From Hymenobacter aerophilus DSM 13606 (lineage in GTDB: Bacteria; Bacteroidota; Bacteroidia; Cytophagales; Hymenobacteraceae): a DNA stretch of 64,000 nucleotides. Below are positions 46,147 through 53,640 of the stretch, in pieces (within the stretch, counting starts at the first letter, position 1; every line of letters begins with the position of its first letter). A program made the position numbers and the translations under genes. The notes beneath the pieces are model-generated. The model saw only the letters and a program-made list of their open reading frames with translations, did no database searches and was not told the origin of the DNA. The stretch covers positions 248,001 to 312,000 of the forward strand of contig NZ_KB907800.1 of the NCBI RefSeq assembly GCF_000382225.1, written 5' to 3'.

Positions 46147-46218
46147 AAAATAGGCGTATAAACGAGAGAAGGCAGCCCCCAAGCGGAGGCCGCCTTCTCT
46201 CGTTTATACGCCTATTTT
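46147..46218. terminator. Bidirectional terminator, perfect 27-bp stem that includes the end of the GHKL gene
   Basis: Arms 46147-46173 and 46192-46218 are perfect inverted copies (A4 T-rich ends) with an 18-base loop. The right arm contains the last codons and stop of the minus-strand GHKL gene (Lys-Ile-Gly-Val-stop). The left arm therefore mirrors them directly after the mfd stop codon. Confidence 0.88.
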
Positions 46219-48243
46219 TGTTAATTTATCTGTGACATTGCTAAAATCAATTTCAGGAAAATCCTCTTTTAACACAGCTGACACATCAACATCTTCTAAT
46301 TGTAGTTCGGTCGAAAGATAACTTAGCTTTCTTTTGTTTATTTCAATAATATCCTGCCATTCAACAACCCATATTTCAATATTTTTTCTTTCATTTTGAG
46401 AATAAAAATATGGCTTACCAACAGGCTTTGATATACCTTTTAATTTATAACTTGTCATATTGGAAATACTAGATGACACAAGAATAATTTTGTAATTTAT
46501 TTTTGGAAAGAAAGCCAATGTATCTATTTCATATGCATATCTTTCAGCTTGCAATAATTCTTTATTTGATATTTTTACTCCTGGAGCTTTCAATTCAACA
46601 ATAAGCACCTCTCTATTAGAAGCATCTAATATCTTTTCATTAAACAAAAAAAGATCAGTTATAGAGCGAATATCATTATCTTCTATATGAACAAAATTAT
46701 CATCTTCTTCACTCGGCGTGAATTTAAACAACTTATTTCTCAGAGCAGTTAAGTTATTTTTAAGACTTTTATCTGAAAGTAAACGGGTTGATGTATCGAC
46801 ATATTCCTCACCAAATATCCATAACATTTTCTCAACTACTTTATGCAATTGCGTTCTTTCTTTAACATATTTAGATGTTTTCGAGCTGACTAATGACTCT
46901 AAAAGCTCCAATTGATGCAGTCTTTTAGACACTCTATCGGAAAAATGTATAACCTCCTCTAAACCTGTTTTCTCTAATAGACAATTAAATTTTTCAACTG
47001 TTTCATCATCTAGTTTTAATATTTCACTAACAAGTGGCAAAGTTCCATCAGTAACAAGTGCCCTATTAATTAATGGAAATATTATCTCCCTCAAATCATT
47101 ATTCTCTTCTATTAACTTATACTTATTCTCAACTAAATATGCTAGTTTATCAAACATTACTCCTTGAGCGACAGAGGCAATGTCTTCAGAAGGGTAATAT
47201 TTATCTTCTTGTAGTCGAGTTGTGAACTTTTCAAAAGCTTCATTCTTTATCTTAAAAAATGAAGCAACTTCATTTCTAATAAATTTCTTCAAATCAGCTT
47301 TGTCAGTATCTATATCTGACAAATCCATATCTCTAAATATATTACCTTGAAAGAATTCAGCATTTACGTATACAATCCATGTACCTAGATCAGGGCTCAG
47401 CCAATCCGCATCAAATTTAAATCCATAAGAAACAGTTTGTATTCCAGCATTATCTACAGTTAAAAATACTTTTAGATCTGTTTTTTCACCTATTTTTAAT
47501 TTAGAATATGTGAAATACATTTCAAATTCATCTTTTTTATTATCAATATATTTTCTAACTATTCGTTCAGGCTCACCATCAATAAATAACTTTGGATCAA
47601 CTAATATATCATTTACATAAATATTTATTTCTTTGTTAAAAATTTTCAACATGTATTTTTCAAATAAAGAAATAAATATTTTTTCAAATGCAAAATCTAA
47701 TGACAATTTCTTTTTCTTATTTTCATTCACAGCAACAGAATCATATATATTATCTATTCTGACCTTGTAATAGGTGTTATTTGCAACATTATTAGCAAGA
47801 TATTCACTATCTATATCTAAATCTATATCCGAAACATTAGAATTTCCATCAAAATCATGCTCATTTAACACAAAACTTAATTTTGACTTGAATCCACTAT
47901 CTCTATCATATGCAAGAGATTCGATAGTAACTTTGGCACCAATTTGAAGAGCTGCAAATCGACCAATTCCTTTGCCACCTACTTTATTATTTGTACCTAT
48001 TTCCAGTAATTTGTTGTCTATATCAGAGACGGAAACCCCTATTCCATTATCAATCACTTCTATATTTGATATAAATGGACTAAAAATGTTATTAGAATCA
48101 CCATATTCTATATTTATGTGTATTTCTGTTGCTTCAGCTTGTATGCTGTTATTTATCAATTCAGAGAAAGCAACGAACGTGTCTCTGTATTGCGCAAATA
48201 TATCTTTTATTACACGCGAATTAGTTGAGAGTTTCTTTTTCAT
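46204..48243 (-). CDS. GHKL-type ATPase with C-terminal PD-(D/E)XK-like nuclease domain, AT-rich
   Basis: The 679-residue protein has an N-terminal GHKL (Hsp90/MutL/MORC-like) ATPase domain: N box 'FSELINNSIQAEATEI' (Glu 28, Asn 31/32), G1 'VIDNGIGVSVSD' (Asp 65), G2 'NKVGGKGIGRFAALQIG' (about 86-102). The middle is helical. Near the C-terminus, 'SITDLFLFNEK' (Asp 530), 'REVLIVELKAPG' (Glu 550, Lys 552) and 'LLQAERYAYEI' fit a PD-(D/E)XK nuclease core, which I infer from the pattern only. The gene is strikingly AT-rich (lines counted at 20-33% G+C against about 65% nearby), so it is probably acquired. ATG at 48243 is preferred because the GHKL N-terminus begins there. It stands alone. An antiphage role is plausible but unproven. 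Confidence 0.85.
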   Translation of the reverse strand: MKKKLSTNSRVIKDIFAQYRDTFVAFSELINNSIQAEATEIHINIEYGDSNNIFSPFISNIEVIDNGIGVSVSDIDNKLLEIGTNNKVGGKGIGRFAALQIGAKVTIESLAYDRDSGFKSKLSFVLNEHDFDGNSNVSDIDLDIDSEYLANNVANNTYYKVRIDNIYDSVAVNENKKKKLSLDFAFEKIFISLFEKYMLKIFNKEINIYVNDILVDPKLFIDGEPERIVRKYIDNKKDEFEMYFTYSKLKIGEKTDLKVFLTVDNAGIQTVSYGFKFDADWLSPDLGTWIVYVNAEFFQGNIFRDMDLSDIDTDKADLKKFIRNEVASFFKIKNEAFEKFTTRLQEDKYYPSEDIASVAQGVMFDKLAYLVENKYKLIEENNDLREIIFPLINRALVTDGTLPLVSEILKLDDETVEKFNCLLEKTGLEEVIHFSDRVSKRLHQLELLESLVSSKTSKYVKERTQLHKVVEKMLWIFGEEYVDTSTRLLSDKSLKNNLTALRNKLFKFTPSEEDDNFVHIEDNDIRSITDLFLFNEKILDASNREVLIVELKAPGVKISNKELLQAERYAYEIDTLAFFPKINYKIILVSSSISNMTSYKLKGISKPVGKPYFYSQNERKNIEIWVVEWQDIIEINKRKLSYLSTELQLEDVDVSAVLKEDFPEIDFSNVTDKLTKIGV

Positions 48244-48776
48244 TTTAGCTGTACATGAGTGGGGACGCGCGAAGGTATAATAATTAGGCAAATTATCAGT
48301 ATAGTAGCCATTCTTTCGGGGCAATCTTAAGTGGCATGAGCTTGTTGCTATCATTCATGATAATGGTAACGCTATATCTCACTTACTGTATTGCGTGAAG
48401 GCGAAACTGCGCCGGGTGAAGCCTCTCCCGTCTCTTTCAACGCTACTCCCAAACTCGCCACAATCACTGCCGCCGCTGCTACATCCTCTGCGGCGGCGAG
48501 CTGAGGGCGTTGCGCGACCGATTGAACCCATAACGTGAGCATTTGAACCTATAACGTGGCTCATCGAACCCATAGCGCGGCCGTTCGAACTTATAACGTG
48601 GCGAGTTGAACCCGTAACGCGGCCGTTGAAGTCGTCGCGGGGCGGTGTGGGGTCGTAGCGGGCGCCGGTAGGTCTGTCGCGGGGGTGGCGGCCGAAATAT
48701 TCCTGGGCTTCACTGGCGCATTGTATGGCGGCGGTTTCTATATTACGCCTACAAACCCACTAACCCTCATTCCCTT
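48244..48776. other. 533-base intergenic region holding a 21-bp tandem array
   Basis: The part next to the GHKL gene (48244-48370) is AT-rich like that gene and probably carries its promoter. From about 48380 composition returns to the host level. The 21-bp repeats at 48521-48624 are the only clear structure. A minus-strand frame is open from about 48750 to 48379 but has no good start codon. Confidence 0.6.
48521..48624. repeat. Degenerate 21-bp tandem repeat, five clear units
   Basis: Units start at 48521 (20 bases), 48541, 48562, 48583 and 48604, with consensus near NTTGAACCCATAACGYGGC. More decayed units may extend to about 48690. Read on the minus strand the repeats encode heptapeptides such as 'SHVIGSN', 'AHVMGSI' and 'RHVISSN'. 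Confidence 0.85.
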
Positions 48777-49445
48777 ATGAACGATACCCAACGGGCGAAG
48801 CTGGCCATGCTGCAAGCCACTCTGGCCGTGCTCGACCAGCACGCCGCCCTCTACGCCACCAACCAGGCCCTCGGCAAAGCCCACGACGAGCTGGCCGCCC
48901 TCGTCGCGGCCCTCGACCCCACCGCCGACCGCCAGCGCAACGCCGTGACGCCCGCCCAGCCCGGTGCCGTGAAAAAGCAAACCAAGCAGCTGCTGGCCCG
49001 GCGCGCCGCCGAAGTTGCCGCCGCCCTGCTGGCCCTGGCCGACGAGCAGGACGACATCGGCCTGCACACCGACGCCGACTACACCGAAAAGCAGCTCCAG
49101 CGCCAACCCGACAACGACCTGCTGCGCATCGGGGCCAACCTGCACCGCCGCGCCACCGAGCACGCCCAGCCCCTGGCCCAGCAAAACGTAACGCCCCAGG
49201 AGCTCCAGGACCTGCAAGCCGCCCTCGACGCCTTCCGCCAGGAACTGACCACGCCCCGCACCGCCGTGGCCACCGGCAAGGCCCTCAAGCAGCAAATCAG
49301 CGCCGACTTGCGCCAGGCCAACAACCTGCTCCGCAACCGCCTCGATAAGTACCTGCTGCGCTACCAGCGCCCCCAGCCCGCCTTCTATACCGCCTACCAG
49401 TCGGCCCGCCAAACCATCAACACGGCCGCCCGCAGTGAGAAGTGA
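48777..49445 (+). CDS. Hypothetical helical protein
   Basis: The product is a 222-residue Ala/Gln/Leu-rich protein predicted to be almost all helix ('AKLAMLQATLAVLDQHAALY', 'LGKAHDELAALVAALDP', 'DLRQANNLLRNRLDKYLLRY'), compatible with four-helix or coiled-coil packing. There is no signal peptide. I do not recognise a family. ATG at 48777. The last residues 'RSEK' and the stop are encoded by the first unit of the GAGAAGT tandem array that follows. Confidence 0.78.
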   Translation: MNDTQRAKLAMLQATLAVLDQHAALYATNQALGKAHDELAALVAALDPTADRQRNAVTPAQPGAVKKQTKQLLARRAAEVAAALLALADEQDDIGLHTDADYTEKQLQRQPDNDLLRIGANLHRRATEHAQPLAQQNVTPQELQDLQAALDAFRQELTTPRTAVATGKALKQQISADLRQANNLLRNRLDKYLLRYQRPQPAFYTAYQSARQTINTAARSEK

Positions 49446-49617
49446 GAAGTGAGAAGTGAGAAGTGAGAAGTGAGAAGTGAGAAAAGGAACGTCATTCTGA
49501 GCGAAGCCGGCGGCGAAGTCGAAGAATCTCTACCGGAGTGGTAACCCTATCGGCCGCAACGAAGCGGTAGAGATTCTTCGACTGCGCCTCCGGCTTCGCT
49601 CAGAATGACGTTCCTTT
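49437..49617. repeat. Palindromic element with a GAGAAGT tandem arm (second copy)
   Basis: Six full copies plus a partial copy of GAGAAGT (49437-49483) lead into an inverted repeat (about 49483-49534 and 49565-49617) beginning AACGTCATTCTGAGCGAAGC, with a few mismatches in the middle of the stem. The arm class and the core class match the element at 16986-17180. No clear complementary tandem arm remains on the right. Confidence 0.9.
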
Positions 49618-49654
49618 TTCTTCCTTCCCCCCTGCTCCTACCTCTACCTCTCTC

Positions 49655-51145
49655 CTACTCCGCACCTAGCCCGCGCTTTTCCAGAATCAGGTGGTTGCGG
49701 TAGTCGTAGAGGGTGGCTTCGAGGCCCACGGGGTAGGTGTGGGGATTGAGGAAGCGGCGGATGCTGGGGTCGAGGGCCAGCACTTCGCGGTGGGCGCGGG
49801 CGCGGCTTTCGGCCAGCGGGGGCAGCGGCTGCAGCAGCCGGCCGCGCCGGAACACGGGCTCCAGCAGCTCGCGGTAGGGCGTTTCGGGGCGCACGGTGCG
49901 GCGGCGGGTGGCATCGAGCGGGTCGACGATAACCAGCGGGGCCGTGGGTGGCGGCGTGGCCGTGTTGTAGAGCATGTCGGCGCGGGGCTGGCCCTTGTCG
50001 GTTTCGTAGCGGCGCACCTGCAGGATGCCGGGGATGCTGGTTTTGGCCAGCTGCTCGCTGAGCTTGATGGTGAAGTCCCAGCCCGAATCGTCGGGTTTGC
50101 GCAACGCGGCCAGCTTGTACACCCCTCCCAGCGCCGGCTGGTTGTAGGCCGTTACCAGCTGCGTGCCGATGCCCCAGGTGTCGATTATGGCGCCCTGCAG
50201 CTTGAGGCTGGTAATCAGGTTTTCCTCCAGGTCGTTGCTGGCCACGATGCGCACGTCGGGGAAGCCGGCCTCATTGAGCAGCTCGCGGGCCTCACGGCTC
50301 AGGTAGGCCAAATCGCCCGAGTCGAGGCGGATGCCGCCCAGCTCGTGCCCCTGCTCGCGCATGGCCCGCGCCACCTTGATGGCCTTGCGCACGCCCTCCA
50401 GCGTGTCGTAGGTGTCCACCAGAAACACCGAGTCGTCGGGGAAGGCCTTGGCGTAGGCGGCAAAGGCCGTTTCTTCGTCCTCGAAGGCCATTACCCAGCT
50501 GTGGGCGTGGGTGCCCTTGACGGGAATGCCGAACCGCTGGCCCGCCAGCACGTTGCTCGTGGCATCGACCCCGCCCAGGTAGGCGGCGCGGCTGGCCGAC
50601 AGGCCGCCATCGGGGCCCTGGGCGCGGCGCAACCCGAATTCCAGCACGGTATCGGAGCCGGCGGCCTCGCGGATGCGGGCGGCCTTGGTGGCAATCAGGG
50701 TCTGGAAGTTGACGAGCGTGAGCAGGGCCGTTTCGATGAGCTGGGCCTGCAGCAGCGGCCCCTGCACCCGAATCAGCGGCTCGTTGGCGAAGGCCACGGT
50801 GCCCTCGGGCATGGCGTCCACGTCGCAGCTGAACTCCAGCGTGCGCAGGTACTCCAGGAACTCCTGCGGAAACAGCGGCGTGCCCTTGGCGCCTTTCAGA
50901 CCGGCTAAATACGTCAGGTCGTCTTCCGAGAAAGCCAAGCTTTCGAGGAAATCGGCCACGTAGGCCAGGCCCGCGGCCACGGCGTAGCCCCCCTGAAACG
51001 GCGGGCGGCGGAAGTAGAGGTGAAACACGGCTTCGCGGTCCTGCAGGCCCTGCTGCCAGTAGCCGTAGGCCATCGTAACCTGGTACAAGTCGGTGAGCAG
51101 GCTGAGCGAGGGCGCGTAGAGGCCCGAGAGGGGAGCTGGGTTCAT
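49655..51145 (-). CDS. pncB: Nicotinate phosphoribosyltransferase
   Basis: It makes nicotinate mononucleotide from nicotinate and PRPP in the NAD salvage pathway. The 496-residue protein carries 'SLLTDLYQVTMAYGYWQ' at the N-terminus, 'VLEFGLRRAQGPDGG' with 'GVDATSNVLAG', 'GTHAHSWVMAF', 'LVDTYDTLEG', 'GIRLDSGDLAYLSREAR', 'IVASNDLEE' and 'DTWGIGTQLVTAYNQPALGG', all typical of the family. ATG at 51145. It is divergent from the LuxR-type regulator gene, with 100 bases between them. Confidence 0.96.
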   Translation of the reverse strand: MNPAPLSGLYAPSLSLLTDLYQVTMAYGYWQQGLQDREAVFHLYFRRPPFQGGYAVAAGLAYVADFLESLAFSEDDLTYLAGLKGAKGTPLFPQEFLEYLRTLEFSCDVDAMPEGTVAFANEPLIRVQGPLLQAQLIETALLTLVNFQTLIATKAARIREAAGSDTVLEFGLRRAQGPDGGLSASRAAYLGGVDATSNVLAGQRFGIPVKGTHAHSWVMAFEDEETAFAAYAKAFPDDSVFLVDTYDTLEGVRKAIKVARAMREQGHELGGIRLDSGDLAYLSREARELLNEAGFPDVRIVASNDLEENLITSLKLQGAIIDTWGIGTQLVTAYNQPALGGVYKLAALRKPDDSGWDFTIKLSEQLAKTSIPGILQVRRYETDKGQPRADMLYNTATPPPTAPLVIVDPLDATRRRTVRPETPYRELLEPVFRRGRLLQPLPPLAESRARAHREVLALDPSIRRFLNPHTYPVGLEATLYDYRNHLILEKRGLGAE

Positions 51146-51245
51146 AGAAGCACGGCGGTTGGTCGGGCAAGCTTACGCAGATAATTTAATTTGGACGCGA
51201 CTGGCGCCTATTTCGTAGTATAGCCGTCCTTCTTCCCTTCCCATT

Positions 51246-51947
51246 ATGATCCGAATTATTCTAGCCGACGACCACACTATCCTGCGCGACGGCATCAGCG
51301 CGCTGCTGGCCCGCGAGCCTGATATGCAGGTGGTGGGCGAGGCCGCCAACGGCCAGGCGCTGCTGGAGCTGCTAACCCACACCCCCGCCGATCTGGTGCT
51401 GCTCGACATCAATATGCCCATACTCGACGGCTTTGAGGTGATGCCGCGGCTGCGCGAGCAGTTCCCCGGGGTGCGGGTGCTGGTGCTTTCCATGCTCGAA
51501 CACGAAAGCTACGTGCACCGCATTCTGGAGGCCGGCGCCCAGGGCTACGTACTCAAGAACGCCGACAGCACCGAAATTGCCTTCGCCATCCGCACCGTGG
51601 CCGCCGACCGGCCGTTTCTGTGCACCGAAATCGGGCTGAACCTGCTGCGCCGCCTCGTGGAGCGCACCCCCGCCCCCGACCCGCTGACGGCCCTGCCCTA
51701 CCTGCCCCGCGGCGGCGCGCCCGCCTCTGCGGCGGCCCCGGCGGAGGGCCGCGCGGAGCTGTCGGGCCGCGAGCTGGAGGTGCTGCAGCTGATTGCCGAG
51801 GGCTTCACCAACGCCGACATTGCCGACAAGCTGTTCGCCAGCAAGCGCACCATCGAAACCCACCGCCAGAATATCATCGAGAAAACCCAGACCAAGAACA
51901 CCGCCGACCTGATCCGCTACGCCATGCGCGCCGGGCTGATTGGGTAA
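51246..51947 (+). CDS. NarL/LuxR-family response regulator
   Basis: The 233-residue two-component regulator has a receiver domain (about 1-120) with acidic pocket Asp 8/Asp 9 ('LADDHTILRDG'), phosphoacceptor Asp 54 ('VLLDINMPILDG'), Ser and Lys at 'LVLSML' and 'GYVLKNA'. An Ala/Pro linker follows, then a LuxR-type helix-turn-helix at about 168-228 ('LSGRELEVLQLIAEGFTNAD', 'TIETHRQNIIEKTQTKN'). No sensor kinase gene is present in the window, so its partner is elsewhere. ATG at 51246. Confidence 0.94.
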   Translation: MIRIILADDHTILRDGISALLAREPDMQVVGEAANGQALLELLTHTPADLVLLDINMPILDGFEVMPRLREQFPGVRVLVLSMLEHESYVHRILEAGAQGYVLKNADSTEIAFAIRTVAADRPFLCTEIGLNLLRRLVERTPAPDPLTALPYLPRGGAPASAAAPAEGRAELSGRELEVLQLIAEGFTNADIADKLFASKRTIETHRQNIIEKTQTKNTADLIRYAMRAGLIG

Positions 51948-51997
51948 GCCGCCGCCGCGCCAACGGATTCGTACACCACCGCAACTGCCGGGCGCAC

Positions 51998-52032
51998 AAA
52001 AAAACCGCGCCTGCAAGCTGCAGACGCGGTTT
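51998..52032 (-). terminator. Terminator downstream of tRNA-Arg
   Basis: Stem AAACCGCGCCTGCA / TGCAGACGCGGTTT with one mismatch and a T7 run on the minus strand, touching the CCA end of the tRNA. Confidence 0.82.
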
Positions 52033-52033
52033 G

Positions 52034-52108
52034 TGGTAGCCGCGACGGGAATCGAACCCATATCAAGCGTTTAGGAAACGCTCGTTTTATCCATTAAACT
52101 ACGCAGCC
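52034..52108 (-). tRNA. tRNA-Arg (anticodon CCU), CCA encoded
   Basis: The 75-nucleotide gene begins GGCTGCGTAGTTTAATGG on the minus strand. The anticodon arm AGCGT-TTCCTAA-ACGCT gives CCT. The T arm is GGG-TTCGATT-CCC and the end is CGCGGCT-A-CCA. Confidence 0.96.
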
Positions 52109-52123
52109 AGCGGGTTGCCGGCC

Positions 52124-52154
52124 CAAAGGTACGCCGAAAGCGCAGGCGGGCCAA
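52124..52154 (-). promoter_or_regulatory. Promoter of tRNA-Arg, TTG-N20-TACCTTTG
   Basis: On the minus strand TTG (52154-52152), 20 bases, TACCTTTG (52131-52124). The -7 box is 16 bases upstream of the tRNA 5' end. Confidence 0.75.
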
Positions 52155-52207
52155 ATGGCGCGTATCTTGGGCGGCGGGCGCTGCGTAGGTGCCTTTTTCC
52201 GACTACT

Positions 52208-53374
52208 ATGGGTGTTCTGGAAGACTTACGGGCGCGTCGGCGGCAGATTGGCACGGCCGGCACCTCGGCCTTCGACGGGCAGCAGCCGGCCCTGCTGTTC
52301 ATTCCCGACATCAGCGGCTTCACGCGCTTCATCGAGCAGTCGGGCAGCCCGCAGGCGCCGTTTCTGGTGGCCGATCTGCTCGAAATCCTCATCGAGGCCA
52401 ACACCCTGGAGCTGCAGGTAAACGAGATTCAGGGCGACGCCGTGCTGTTTTACCGCCTCGGCCCGCCCCCCTCGGCCCAGCAGCTGATGCAGCAGTGCCG
52501 CCGCATTTACCTCGATTTCCAGAACTACCTGCTGCTGGTGGAGCAGGACACCGATTCGGAGCTGGCCGCCGCGCTGCGCGAGCTGGTGCTCACGCTGAAA
52601 ATCGTGGTGCACTACGGCCGCGTGAGCGTGGCCCGCATCCGGGAGCACACCAAGCTGATGGGCCACGACGTGATTGTGGTGCACCGGCTGCTGAAAAACA
52701 CCATTCCGGGCGCCGAGTACGTGCTGCTCTCGGAGGGCTACACCCGCACCCAGCCGCCGGCCGAGCTGGCCCGCGCCTTCGCCTGGACGCGCCTGCTGCC
52801 CGGCTCGACCCACTACGAGTACCTGGGCCACACACCCTACCACTACGCCTACCTCTCGCCGCTGCGCCTGCTGCTGAGCACCCCCTCGCAGCCCGGCGCC
52901 CCCGACGAGCCGCTGCCCGGCCGCGGCGGCCGCCTGAAGGTGCGCCGGCTGCTACCCGCATCGGCCGAGCGGGCCCTGCGCGTGGTGGGGGCGTTGCGGC
53001 TGCGCCACTGCTGGCTGGCCGGGGCCACCGCCAGCCACTTCGACGAGAGCAAGGCAGGCCGGCTGGGCACCAGCTACAAGGTAGACGTGCTCAATGGTCA
53101 GATCGACTTCCAGAACGTGCAGGTGCTGCGCGACGACGACGGCCGCTACACCTACGTGGAGAAGATTTCGCACTTCCGCCTCTTTCCCAACGCCCTGCTG
53201 TTCTTCCACCTCGAACCCGTGACGGCCCAGGCCTGCCTGCTCACGCTGGAGCTGCGCTACGGCCACGTAGCCAGTAACGTGCGCCTCATCCGCTTCGGCC
53301 AGCTGCGCCGCCTGCACCGCTGGCTGGCCCAGTCGGTGCGCCGGTTGGCAAGGCTGGTGGAGGTTAGGGCTTAG
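52208..53374 (+). CDS. DUF2652 protein: class III nucleotide-cyclase-like domain plus SRPBCC-like C-terminus
   Basis: The 388-residue protein's N-terminal domain (about 25-220) resembles class III adenylate/guanylate cyclases: 'LLFIPDISGFTRFIEQSG' holds the first metal-binding Asp (34) and 'NEIQGDAVLFY' the second (77), followed by 'LKIVVHYGRVSVARI' and 'LMGHDVIVVHRLLKNT' in the positions of the substrate-contacting strand. The canonical transition-state Asn is not obvious, so activity is open. The second half ('LRLRHCWLAGATASHFDE' onward) looks like an SRPBCC/START-type ligand pocket. ATG at 52208 is the first good start. It is convergent with an HD-Pycsar effector gene. Its stop codon is in a TTAGGGN repeat arm. 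Confidence 0.82.
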   Translation: MGVLEDLRARRRQIGTAGTSAFDGQQPALLFIPDISGFTRFIEQSGSPQAPFLVADLLEILIEANTLELQVNEIQGDAVLFYRLGPPPSAQQLMQQCRRIYLDFQNYLLLVEQDTDSELAAALRELVLTLKIVVHYGRVSVARIREHTKLMGHDVIVVHRLLKNTIPGAEYVLLSEGYTRTQPPAELARAFAWTRLLPGSTHYEYLGHTPYHYAYLSPLRLLLSTPSQPGAPDEPLPGRGGRLKVRRLLPASAERALRVVGALRLRHCWLAGATASHFDESKAGRLGTSYKVDVLNGQIDFQNVQVLRDDDGRYTYVEKISHFRLFPNALLFFHLEPVTAQACLLTLELRYGHVASNVRLIRFGQLRRLHRWLAQSVRRLARLVEVRA

Positions 53375-53630
53375 GGACTTAGGTATTAGGGTTTAGGGTT
53401 TAAATAAAGTGCTGTCATCCTGAGCGGAGCGAAGGACCTTATCACAGCAGAACGAGCCATTTTTGCGGCCGTTGAGGCGTAATAAGGTCCTTCGCTCCGC
53501 TCAGGATGACAGCACTTCACCTAGAGCAAATTGCGAGTCGGTGTACAGGCTGTAGAGACGCATATTTGCGTCTCTACAGCCTGTACAGTAAACTGAAAAC
53601 CGTTCTAATACCTAAGTCCCTAAGCCCTAA
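53364..53630. repeat. Nested palindromic element: TTAGGGN arms around two hairpins
   Basis: Outer arms 53364-53389 and 53605-53630 are a perfect 26-bp inverted repeat. Inside are a perfect 34-bp inverted repeat (53409-53442 and 53482-53515, GTGCTGTCATCCTGAGC class) and a perfect 21-bp hairpin (53542-53562 and 53567-53587, containing GTAGAGACGCA). The stop codon of the DUF2652 gene lies in the left arm. Confidence 0.95.
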
Positions 53631-53640
53631 AACCTAACCT

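Noticed and set aside
48379-48573. Short minus-strand frame starting inside the 21-bp repeats, possibly a repetitive peptide gene
   Set aside because: The frame is open for about 120 codons but its only ATG codons are inside the repeats. There is no promoter box, and the C-terminal part is Arg/Gly/Ser-rich low complexity. I kept it only as a note on the repeat array.
48521-48690. 21-bp tandem array considered as a CRISPR array
   Set aside because: The units abut with no spacers, the repeats vary freely, and no cas gene is in the window. The CTSTTAG and GAGAAGT arrays were rejected for the same reasons.
49437-49483. GAGAAGT tandem array considered as a phase-variation switch
   Set aside because: The stop codon of the upstream gene lies in the first unit, so changes in copy number would not alter its reading frame, and no gene starts after the array.
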